Shown here: piece by piece, positions 39,385-47,209 of the stretch
How positions within the stretch are numbered: the first letter of the stretch is position 1
How the letters are laid out: each line of letters begins with the position of its first letter
Made by a program: the position numbers and the translations under genes
Notes under the pieces: generated by a model
What the model was told of the DNA's origin: nothing
Database searches by the model: none
The model's input: only the letters and a program-made list of their open reading frames with translations
From: a bacterium
GTDB taxonomy: Bacteria > Gemmatimonadota > Gemmatimonadetes > Longimicrobiales > RSA9
Direction: 5' to 3'
DNA: 64,000 nt
NCBI GenBank assembly: GCA_003242735.1
Contig: QGVH01000005.1
Coordinates: 1-64,000, forward strand

Positions 39385-41169
39385 TCAGCGTTCCGTCGCC
39401 GCTGCGCCCGCGTCCTCGTCACGCGGGTCGGCAAAGCCGATGCGGACTCCAGCCGCATCCACGAAGATCGAGTGCGCGCGGCCCTGGGTGCCGCCTACCC
39501 GGACGGTGTGCCCCATCGCCTCCAGAGCGCGGATCGTCTCGGGATCCGCGCCGGCCCGCTCGATACGGATCTCATCCGGCAGCCACTGGTGGTGGATGCG
39601 GGGCGCGGACACCGCCTCCTCGATGCTCATGCCGAAGTCCACCAGGTTCAGCGTGATCTGGAGCACCGTGTTGATGATCGTGCGGCCGCCGGGGCTGCCG
39701 ATCACTGCGACGACACGGCCGTCCTTCGCCAGGATCGTGGGCGTCATGCTGGACAGCATGCGCTGCCCGGGCCGGGCGAGGTTGGGCTCGGTGCCGATCA
39801 GCCCGCGTTCGTTGGTGAGGCCCGGCGCGGCGTTGAAGTCGCCCATCTCGTTGTTCAGCAGGAACCCGGCGCCCGGCACGGTGATCTTGGAGCCGTAGCT
39901 GGCCTCGAGCGTGTAGGTGACGGAGACGGCCATGCCGTTGGCGTCCACCACGGAGTAGTGGGTGGTCTCCATGCTCTCGGCCACGAGCTCGACGTCCTCG
40001 GGCGAGGAGCGGGAGGCGCGCTCGGGATCGATGGTGGCGCGCAGCTCCGCCGCGTACTCCTTGCTGGTGAGCCACTCGATCGGGACCTCGACGAAGTCCG
40101 TGTCCGCCACCCAGCGCGCGCGGTCGCGGTACGCGCGGCGCATTGCCTCCACGAGGTGATGGATGTACTCCGCGGAGTTGTGGCCCATCGCACGGAGGTC
40201 GTAGCCCTCGAGGATGTTCAGCATCTGGATGAGCGCGATGCCGCCGCTCGAGGGCGGGCCCATGCTGATGACCTCGTAGCCGCGGTAGGTGCCGCGGAGG
40301 GGCGGCTGCTCCTTCGCCTCGTAGCGGGCGAGGTCCTCCTCCGTGATCCAGCCGCCGCCGCGGCGCATCTCCTCGGCGATCAGGCGCGCGGTCTCGCCCC
40401 GGTAGAACCCGTCCCGCCCCTGCCGCATGATGCGCTCGAGGGTGCGGGCGAGGTCCGGCTGCTTCCAGATCTCACCGGGCTCGTAGGGCGTGCCGTTCTT
40501 CGAGAACGCGGCCACGCTGGCGGGATAGCGCTGCATCGAGGGGAGCACGGCCTGGAGCGAGCGGGCGAGGCCGGGCATGACGGGGAAGCCGTCGCGCGCG
40601 AGGCGGACGGCGGGCTCGACCAGCTCCCGCCACGGCTTGGAGCCGTAGCGCTCGTGGGCGAGCGCGAAGCCCGCCACCGTACCGGGCACGCCCACCGCCA
40701 GGTGGCTGTCGTGGTGGAGGCGCGACGAGTACCGACCCGTCGAATCCAGGAACATCTCGGGATGCGCCCGGAGCGGGGCCTTCTCCCGGAAGTTGAAGCT
40801 GGTCGTGCGGCCATCCGGGAAGCGGATCACGATGAAGCCGCCGCCGCCGATGTTCCCGGCGGCCGGGTGGGTGACCGCCAGTGCGAAGCCGGTCGCGATC
40901 GCGGCATCCAGCGCGTTGCCGCCCGAGGCGAGGACGTCGCGGCCGATGCGGCTGGCGATCTCCGTCGCGGAGACGACGACGCCGCCCGTCGAGCGGACGA
41001 GCTTCGTGGGCGCGTCCGTCGCGCTGCGCTCGGGAGCACGGGCAGCCGCGGGCGTCGGGGCCGGCGCCTCCGTGGCGGGGCGGCACGCCGCGGCGAGCAG
41101 CGCGGCGAGCAGCAGCGCACGGGAGAGCAGGCGTCCCGAGATGCGGTGGATCGAAAGCGTACAGCGCAT
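39385..41169 (-). CDS. ggt: Gamma-glutamyltranspeptidase, lipoprotein form
   Basis: The 594-residue protein has a lipobox LAAAC (Cys29). The family core follows: SATEIASRIGRDVLASGGNALDAAIAT, GGGGFIVI, and the autocleavage site METTHYSVVDANGMAVSVTYT, where the Thr before HYSVVD becomes the nucleophile, then SYGSKITVPGAGFLLNNEMGDF and SMTPTI. It cleaves gamma-glutamyl bonds, for example in glutathione, and is probably held at the outer membrane. ATG 41169 lies 8 bases after GAGGA and was preferred to the ATG at 41184, which overlaps that site. The sulfur operon lies too far away to call a functional link. Confidence 0.93.
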   Translation of the reverse strand: MRCTLSIHRISGRLLSRALLLAALLAAACRPATEAPAPTPAAARAPERSATDAPTKLVRSTGGVVVSATEIASRIGRDVLASGGNALDAAIATGFALAVTHPAAGNIGGGGFIVIRFPDGRTTSFNFREKAPLRAHPEMFLDSTGRYSSRLHHDSHLAVGVPGTVAGFALAHERYGSKPWRELVEPAVRLARDGFPVMPGLARSLQAVLPSMQRYPASVAAFSKNGTPYEPGEIWKQPDLARTLERIMRQGRDGFYRGETARLIAEEMRRGGGWITEEDLARYEAKEQPPLRGTYRGYEVISMGPPSSGGIALIQMLNILEGYDLRAMGHNSAEYIHHLVEAMRRAYRDRARWVADTDFVEVPIEWLTSKEYAAELRATIDPERASRSSPEDVELVAESMETTHYSVVDANGMAVSVTYTLEASYGSKITVPGAGFLLNNEMGDFNAAPGLTNERGLIGTEPNLARPGQRMLSSMTPTILAKDGRVVAVIGSPGGRTIINTVLQITLNLVDFGMSIEEAVSAPRIHHQWLPDEIRIERAGADPETIRALEAMGHTVRVGGTQGRAHSIFVDAAGVRIGFADPRDEDAGAAATER

Positions 41170-41445
41170 GACTCGCTTCCTCATCGGGTGTTCACGTCCC
41201 GCGCATCGCGGGCGGCCGTGGCCGGCGACGAGGACCACGCCGCCCGGATGCCGCGAGCGCGAGGCCGGCGGCGAGGCGGCGGGCACGCGGCGTTCGCGGC
41301 TTCGACGACGTCGCATGCTCCAGCTCCCTCCGGACTGCCCCGCGCACGGCGCGGCTCGGCGGGCATGATACGGCCCCGACAGGAGTGAGGCCAGTGCGGG
41401 GTCTGGGCCGTGGGAAAACGGGAGGACATCCTCCGGCGGACCGTC

Positions 41446-42159
41446 CTACCGCCGGCCGATCGGCAGTTGGGCGCCGAGGTGGAACGACCAGGCACGCCGC
41501 CACACCTCGCCGTCCTCCACCCGGGAACGGCGGAGCAGGCGGGAGTCCTGCCACTCCTCTTCCTGGATGATGTACGGGACGGGGAACAGCAGCACGTCAG
41601 CGCCCGCCACGACCTGCACGCGCGACCCGAGGCTTACCCCCACACCGCCGAGGAGGAACGGGACGCCGCGGTCCACTTCGACGCCTGCGCCGACGGCGAC
41701 GCGAAGGAAATCGAGCGGGGGCGGAGCGAAGCCGGCCTGCACGTCCATCGTGCGAATGCCGTGCCCCCACAGCTCGCTCTCGTAGGTCCGACGGCGATGG
41801 ACTCCGTCCGGCTCAACCGGCACCCCGAGGACGCACTCTTCGATGTCGGCTTCGCGGACCCCTGCGTAGCGCACGCGGAGATCCCAGCCGCGGCTCGAGC
41901 GCACGCCGACATACGCCTGCACGCCCAGCCCGGCGTGAACGTCCTCCATCCTCGAGCAGCTCCAGGCGAACGGCCCCGGGATCGCCGCGAGGATCACCGA
42001 CCCACCGATGTAAACCGTCCTTGCCGGCGGCTGCGCCGGGTGCGCCGGGGCGCTTCCCGCGTGGCGCGCCGCCTCCTGGCCGGCCAGCGGCGTCGCCGCC
42101 ATGACGAGGGCGAGAGCCGCGAGGAGCGGCCGTGGGAGGTGAGCGTTTCCGTCATGCAT
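41446..42159 (-). CDS. Exported beta-barrel-like protein of unknown function
   Basis: A 237-residue protein with a signal peptide (LLAALALVMAATPLAGQ) and glycine- and aromatic-rich strands typical of small outer-membrane proteins: GLGVQAYVGVRSSRGWDLRV, LRVAVGAGVEVDRGVPFLLGG, VQVVAGADVLLFPVPYI. One Cys pair (SCSRM and IEECV) may form a disulfide. I recognise no named family. The frame is open to 42423, but the Met at 42159 gives the signal peptide. It is divergent from the TPR lipoprotein gene. Confidence 0.6.
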   Translation of the reverse strand: MHDGNAHLPRPLLAALALVMAATPLAGQEAARHAGSAPAHPAQPPARTVYIGGSVILAAIPGPFAWSCSRMEDVHAGLGVQAYVGVRSSRGWDLRVRYAGVREADIEECVLGVPVEPDGVHRRRTYESELWGHGIRTMDVQAGFAPPPLDFLRVAVGAGVEVDRGVPFLLGGVGVSLGSRVQVVAGADVLLFPVPYIIQEEEWQDSRLLRRSRVEDGEVWRRAWSFHLGAQLPIGRR

Positions 42160-42488
42160 CCGCAATTCCGGCTCCGCAGAGAACGGCGGTCCGGCCACCG
42201 GCCATGGAAACGTTCGAACGGCTCCGGTTCGGACGGGGACGGCGTGCGCGGCGGGTCGACACGGGCCGGCCTCTCCCGGGATCGTCCGCGACCGTGCCAA
42301 TTGGAGCCGATCTCCCCCCGGGACGACGCGCCCGAATTGACCGCGTGGCGACGGTGCCCCATCGTGGCGAGCGAGCGGTCCACCTCGCCCGGCCCGGGGT
42401 GCGGCGGCGTGGATCCGCGGCACGGCCCAGCGCCGCGCCGGCCGCAGCGGCGCGACGGATCGGTCCGACTCCGACGGAGGAGGGACGC
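42160..42488. other. Divergent intergenic region
   Basis: About 330 bases between two divergent exported-protein genes. On the plus strand TTGACC at 42337-42342, a 17-base spacer and CATCGT form a weak promoter candidate for the TPR lipoprotein gene. No gene, terminator or repeat is seen. Confidence 0.35.
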
Positions 42489-43526
42489 ATGGCGTTCACC
42501 CACCGGACCCTCTGGCTCCTGCTCGTGGCCATCGCCGCGGGCTGCGCGGGCGGCGCCCCACCCGCCAACGACGAGGGCGCGACGCGGGTGACGGAGTGGA
42601 CCGAGGACTACGAGGCGATCTCGCTGCTGGGAGAGGAGCTGCGCGCGCCGGTGCTGCCGGAGGAGCGGCGGATCGAGCTGGAGCGCCAGCTCGATGAAGC
42701 GCGGGCCGCGTACGAGCGCGACCCCACGGATGCGGACGCGATCATCTGGCTGGGCCGGCGGACGGCGTACCTCGGTCGGTACCGGGAGGCGATCGCCATC
42801 TTCACCGAGGGGATCGCGAAGCACCCCGGTGACGCACGCATGTACCGGCACCGCGGACACCGGCTCATCACCGTCCGCGCGTTCGACGCCGCGATCGCGG
42901 ACCTCGAACGCGCTGCCGCGTTGGTGCGTGGCAAGCCGGACGAGATCGAGCCGGACGGCATGCCCAACGCATACGGCCTCCCGACGAGCACGCTGCAGTC
43001 CAACATCTGGTACCACCTGGGCCTGGCGTACTACCTGACGGGCGAGTTCGAGCAGGCGCTCGAGGCGTTCCGCGCGTGCATGGAGGTGGCGACGAACCCG
43101 GACATGCACGTGGCCGCTGCGGACTGGCTCTACATGACCCTGCGGCGCCTGGGCCGGGATGCGGAAGCGGCGGCCGTGCTGGAGCCGATCACCGCAGACA
43201 TGCAGATCCTCGAGAACCACGCGTACCACCGGCTGCTGCTGATGTACAAGGGCGAGCTGCCGCCGGATTCGCTGCTCGCCGACGACGGCGACTCTCTCCA
43301 GATGGCGACGCAGGGCTACGGCGTCGGCAACTGGTACCTGTACAACGGCGATCCGGAGCGGGCGCGGGAGATCTTCGAGCGCGTGGTGAGTCTCGGGAAC
43401 TGGCCCGCCTTCGGGCACATCGCGGCGGAAGCGGAGCTCGCGCGAATGCGCGGGACCGCTACTGCGGCCGGCCGCTCCGCCGCCATGGCAACCGTCCCTC
43501 GATCTCGGCCGAAAGGGCGAAGCTGA
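42489..43526 (+). CDS. TPR-repeat lipoprotein
   Basis: The 345-residue protein has a lipobox AAGC (Cys19). From residue 60 it carries tetratricopeptide-like helices: AYERDPTDADAIIWLGRRTA, YREAIAIFTEGIAKHPGDAR and YHLGLAYYLTGEFEQALEAF. TPRs mediate protein contacts; no catalytic motif is visible. An RBS-like GGAGGAGGG lies about 8 bases before the ATG. The last 22 codons overlap the convergent DUF1622-like gene by 68 bases. This C-terminal part (MATVPRSRPKGRS) is low in complexity, and the true protein may have lost an earlier stop. Confidence 0.75.
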   Translation: MAFTHRTLWLLLVAIAAGCAGGAPPANDEGATRVTEWTEDYEAISLLGEELRAPVLPEERRIELERQLDEARAAYERDPTDADAIIWLGRRTAYLGRYREAIAIFTEGIAKHPGDARMYRHRGHRLITVRAFDAAIADLERAAALVRGKPDEIEPDGMPNAYGLPTSTLQSNIWYHLGLAYYLTGEFEQALEAFRACMEVATNPDMHVAAADWLYMTLRRLGRDAEAAAVLEPITADMQILENHAYHRLLLMYKGELPPDSLLADDGDSLQMATQGYGVGNWYLYNGDPERAREIFERVVSLGNWPAFGHIAAEAELARMRGTATAAGRSAAMATVPRSRPKGRS

Positions 43527-43854
43527 GGAAGGTCCGGATCAGGACGACGATCGCCAGGATGCCGACGCTGCGGAAGCTGGGCTCGATGGCGACGGTGTGG
43601 ATGATGTCCGCGGCGACGAGGAACTCGAGGCCGAGCAGGATCGAGCGGCCGAGGCCGACGCGGTAGCGGCGGTAGGCGTCGTCGAGCGTCGTCTTCGTGA
43701 CGAGGTCGCGGACGAACGCGATGGTCCCGATCGCCGCGCCGACCACGATCGCCCCGATGCCCGCGACCTCGATGACGGCCGTGGCCCACCGCGCGATGTC
43801 GGTGTAGGCGGCCGACTGCGGCAAGGAGACCGGGCCGGCCACCTCCTGGATCAC
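43459..43854 (-). CDS. DUF1622-like small membrane protein
   Basis: The 131-residue protein has about three hydrophobic helices: ARWATAVIEVAGIGAIVVGAA, GRSILLGLEFLVAADIIHTVA and SVGILAIVVLIRTFLSFAL, ending with SAEIEGRLPW. This matches the layout of the DUF1622 family of inner-membrane proteins of unknown role. The GTG start overlaps the stop of the amidohydrolase gene as GTGA, so it is translated with that gene. Its 3' end runs 68 bases into the convergent TPR gene, but the conserved hydrophobic part lies outside the overlap except for the last residues. Confidence 0.75.
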   Translation of the reverse strand: MIQEVAGPVSLPQSAAYTDIARWATAVIEVAGIGAIVVGAAIGTIAFVRDLVTKTTLDDAYRRYRVGLGRSILLGLEFLVAADIIHTVAIEPSFRSVGILAIVVLIRTFLSFALSAEIEGRLPWRRSGRPQ

Positions 43855-45275
43855 CGCACGCCGACCTGTCCCTTCACCGACTCGATCAGCTTCGCCGAGT
43901 CGTAGCCGATCCCATCCTTGAAGACGATCGTCACGTTGCGGATCTCGGCCGGCGTCGTGATCGGGTTGCCCCGGATCACGACGAGGTCGGCCCTCTTGCC
44001 CTTCGCGATCGAGCCGAGCTCGTCGTCCAGCCCCAGGATCTTCGCGCCGTTGAGGCTCATGATCTGGATCGCCTCGACGGGCGTGAAGCCGGCCTCGATC
44101 AAGAGTTCGTAGTTGCGCTGGTCGCCGAAGCCGGGCAGCGCGCCGCCAATGCCGGTGGGGTCCACGCCGGCGCCGAGCAGGCCGCCCGCCCGCACGAAGG
44201 CGACCTCGAACTCCTGCGCCTTGCGGAAGACCCGGGGCATGACGGACGTGGCGGCGTTGCGCGCGATCTCCTCGCGGGTGCGCAGGTACTCCTCCCGCGT
44301 CTCGGGGGACATGGCGTCCAGCACGCGTTGTTCGAGCGGCGGCCGGTTCGGCACGGTCAGCTCGTAGACCGCGAGCGTGGACGTCATGGCGACGCCGTTC
44401 TCGACCATCTCGCGGATGGTCTGCTGCACCTCGGGGCTGGACACCTCCACGTGGGCGAGGTGGCCGCGCATGCCCGCCGGGCAGACGTCCGGCTGCTTGT
44501 CCGGGTCCCAGTCGCTGTTGGTGAACAGCCCGTGCTCGAGGTTGTCGATCCCCAGCGCCACGGCTTCGCGGAACGAGACCGAGCAGAGGTGCCCCGTGAC
44601 CTTGAGGCCGCGGCGATGCGCCTCCTCGATGGCGGCCTTCAGCTCCGCGCGGCTGATCTGCGCGTACGCCTTGAACCAGCTCGCGCCCTCTTCCGCCCAG
44701 TACGCGACGACGCGGCGCGCGTCCTCCGGCGCGTTGACCTGCATCATGTGGGTGCTGCTGCTCGGCCCGTTGAGGTACGGCCCGGTCACGAACATTCGCG
44801 GCCCCGGCACCCTGCCCTGCTCGATGGCGCGCTTGAGATTGAGCTCCGCGTAGGGCGACGCGGCGCCGGTCGTGCGGATCGTGGTGACGCCGCTGGCCAG
44901 GTAGAGGCGCGGCGCGCTGTAGGAGAGCTGGACGCTGCGGGCCGTCGTCGTATAGAACGTGTGGTTGTGCATGCCGACGAGGCCAGGGATCACGGTGTGG
45001 CCGCTCAGGTCCAGCGTGTGCGCGCCGGCCGGCGGGCGGACCTGCGCCGCGGGGCCGACCTCGACGATGCGGCCGTTCTCGATGATGATCGTCTGACCTT
45101 CCACGGGTGGCGCGCCGGTTCCGTCCACCACGCGCACGTTGGTGAGCGCGACGACGGGCGCGTCCACCGCGACGTACTGCCGGACCTCGCCCGAGAGCTG
45201 GGCAGGCGCCTGGAGGCTCAGGGCCGGGGCCGGAGCGAGGGCGAAGGCAAGGGCGGCGAAGAGTGGCGTTCTCAT
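43851..45275 (-). CDS. Exported metal-dependent amidohydrolase
   Basis: The 474-residue protein has a signal peptide (MRTPLFAALAFALAPAPALS). Amidohydrolase features are intact: LTNVRVVDGTGAPPVEGQTI, IPGLVGMHNHTF with the metal pair H103/H105, the bridging-lysine region WFKAYAQIS, HRRGLKVTGHL, DNLEHGLF, and the C-terminal GSIAKGKRADLVVIRGNP. Such enzymes hydrolyse cyclic amides or dipeptides; the substrate here is unknown. Unlike the pair at 21.5-25.6 kb, its metal site is complete. An SD-like GGAG precedes the start at 6 bases. It is coupled to the DUF1622-like gene. Confidence 0.9.
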   Translation of the reverse strand: MRTPLFAALAFALAPAPALSLQAPAQLSGEVRQYVAVDAPVVALTNVRVVDGTGAPPVEGQTIIIENGRIVEVGPAAQVRPPAGAHTLDLSGHTVIPGLVGMHNHTFYTTTARSVQLSYSAPRLYLASGVTTIRTTGAASPYAELNLKRAIEQGRVPGPRMFVTGPYLNGPSSSTHMMQVNAPEDARRVVAYWAEEGASWFKAYAQISRAELKAAIEEAHRRGLKVTGHLCSVSFREAVALGIDNLEHGLFTNSDWDPDKQPDVCPAGMRGHLAHVEVSSPEVQQTIREMVENGVAMTSTLAVYELTVPNRPPLEQRVLDAMSPETREEYLRTREEIARNAATSVMPRVFRKAQEFEVAFVRAGGLLGAGVDPTGIGGALPGFGDQRNYELLIEAGFTPVEAIQIMSLNGAKILGLDDELGSIAKGKRADLVVIRGNPITTPAEIRNVTIVFKDGIGYDSAKLIESVKGQVGVR

Positions 45276-45601
45276 CGAGGGCTCCTGTACCGGGTTCCGG
45301 TTGCGGCCGTCGGTGGGAGAACCCGTGGCTCGGCCGGGCGCACGAACGCGTCCTACCCAACGACCGACTGGTCGCGGTTGCGGTGCGGGGCAATCTCGTC
45401 ACGTGCGGCGTCCTGTCAAGGCGCGCGAGCGGACCGGCGGGTGGGCGGCTGTCGCGCCGACCCAGGACCGGGACCGCGGGCAGTGCGGCGAGGCGTGCGG
45501 GCCGGGACAGACGCCGTGTCGCGTGGCGCGGTGGCGACACGGCGTGACCGTTCGGGCACGGGAGGTGCACCGAGTGCATTGCAATCCCGATACGCGGAGC
45601 G
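45276..45601. other. Divergent intergenic region
   Basis: About 325 bases between the amidohydrolase and the divergent kinase-like gene. No gene, hairpin or convincing promoter could be made out. The plus-strand GGGAGG at about 45560 suits no long reading frame. Confidence 0.4.
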
Positions 45602-47098
45602 GTGTCGAACGCGCCGCTCATCGTCCGATCATTCCGGCCGACGCACGTGCCACGGATCGCGGAAACGCCGGCGGCCTCCGGGTCGCCTGTTCCGCTGTTG
45701 GATCTGGGCCGCGCGCTGCGCCAGCAGCGCATCGCGTGCTGCCAATGGACGGGGTTCGACCGGCCGGAATGGTGGGCGACGGGCCGCGGGGAGGTCGCCC
45801 TGCTCGTCGACCGTGTGGCGGCGGCGCGCTTCGATGCACTGGCCGCGCGGCACGGCTTCAGGCGAGTGGTGCCGCCGTTCGGGCGCACGCTCCCCGGCAT
45901 CGCCGAGTACCTGGGCACGGACCCGGTGACCGGCGTGCTGCTGTGCCTGCACGTGCACTACCGGCTCGTGGTCGGCCGCCACGACACGGCGCGTTACCGC
46001 TTGCCGGTGGAGCAGCCGGTGCTGGCCGAGGCGGTGCGTGCACGCCCCTTCCCCATCCCCTCTCCCGAGTGGGCGCTGATCCTCTTCGTGCTGCGCACCG
46101 CGCTCCGCACCCCGCAGCCGCGGCTGCTGCCGGCCACGTGGTCGGGCACGGCGGAAGCGCTCGAGGCGGACGTGGTGTTCAGTCGGCTCGAGGCCGCGTT
46201 GGAGCAGCACCTCCCTGCCGTTCCTTACCCGTGCTTCGAGGGGTGCCTGCGCGCGCTGATCGAGCGAGACGACGAACGCTGGCACCGGGAAGCCGCGCGA
46301 TTGCGCGAGCGGCTGGCGCCGCTGCGCGAAGGGCCTCCCATTGCCGCGCTCGCCGCAGCCGCGGCGACACGCCTCGGCAGACTCCTCGGCCACCGCAGCT
46401 CCCTCGCCCGCGCGGGCAACGGGCGGGCACGCGGCGGCAGACGGCTCGCGAGCGGCGGCGTCATCGTGGCGCTGGTCGGCGGCGCTGGCGCGGGAAAGAG
46501 CAAGGCCGCCGCCGCGCTCGAGACGTGGCTGGCACCCGAGCTCAGCGTGTTGCGCATCCACGCGGGTCGCCCGCCGCGGTCGCTGGCGACCCTCGCCACC
46601 GGTGCGGCGCTGGAGCTGGTGCGTCGCTTCTTGGGCCCTCACGCAGAACGCAGCGCGATCCTCCAGCGGCTCTACACGCTGCACAGCCGCTGCACGGCGC
46701 TGGACCGGCTGCGCCTGTGCGCCAAGGCAAGCCGCTTCGCCGCGCGCGGCGGCATCGTCATCGCCGAGCAGTATCCGCTCCGGCAGGACACCTCCCTCAT
46801 GGACCCGACCAACGCCGCGCTGGCGGCTGCCAGCCCGCAGTGGCCGCTGGTCCGCCTCCTCCCCCGCGCCGAGGAAGACCTCGACGCCCGCATCCCACCG
46901 CCGGACGCGGTGGTGCTGCTGCGCGTGACGCCAGAGGTCGCGGCGGCGCGCAAAGTTGGCGCGGACACGAACGACGCCCGCGAGTGCGACCCGCTCCTCG
47001 CGGACGCGGATTCGAACGGCGCGCGCGTCGTGGACGCGGACCGGCCGTTCGCAGAAATGCTGCACGAACTCCGCGAAGTGGTATGGCAGGCGCTGTGA
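45602..47098 (+). CDS. Nucleotidyltransferase-like domain fused to a thymidylate-kinase-like P-loop domain
   Basis: The 498-residue protein has two parts. Residues 30-240 resemble the nucleotidyltransferase-fold proteins found with polysaccharide genes: EVALLVDRVAAARFDALA, then LLCLHVHYRLVVGRHDTARY. Residues 285-495 form a P-loop kinase with Walker A GGAGAGKS (293-300), VIAEQYPLRQ and PPDAVVLLRVTPEVAAARK, the tail of dTMP-kinase-like folds. Proteins of this type occur in capsule or exopolysaccharide clusters, but no such genes are here. The GTG start has only a weak GGAG before it. The substrate is unknown, so calling it a thymidylate kinase would be unsafe. Confidence 0.65.
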   Translation: MSNAPLIVRSFRPTHVPRIAETPAASGSPVPLLDLGRALRQQRIACCQWTGFDRPEWWATGRGEVALLVDRVAAARFDALAARHGFRRVVPPFGRTLPGIAEYLGTDPVTGVLLCLHVHYRLVVGRHDTARYRLPVEQPVLAEAVRARPFPIPSPEWALILFVLRTALRTPQPRLLPATWSGTAEALEADVVFSRLEAALEQHLPAVPYPCFEGCLRALIERDDERWHREAARLRERLAPLREGPPIAALAAAAATRLGRLLGHRSSLARAGNGRARGGRRLASGGVIVALVGGAGAGKSKAAAALETWLAPELSVLRIHAGRPPRSLATLATGAALELVRRFLGPHAERSAILQRLYTLHSRCTALDRLRLCAKASRFAARGGIVIAEQYPLRQDTSLMDPTNAALAAASPQWPLVRLLPRAEEDLDARIPPPDAVVLLRVTPEVAAARKVGADTNDARECDPLLADADSNGARVVDADRPFAEMLHELREVVWQAL

Positions 47099-47209
47099 TC
47101 CACCGAGCACGCGGCGGGCTGCACGAGCTGGTCGTGACCCGGCCGTGCTGGCACCGGGCGCTGACGTACGCGGGAGGGAAGGAATCGCACGGGCGCCGCC
47201 GGGGATCCC

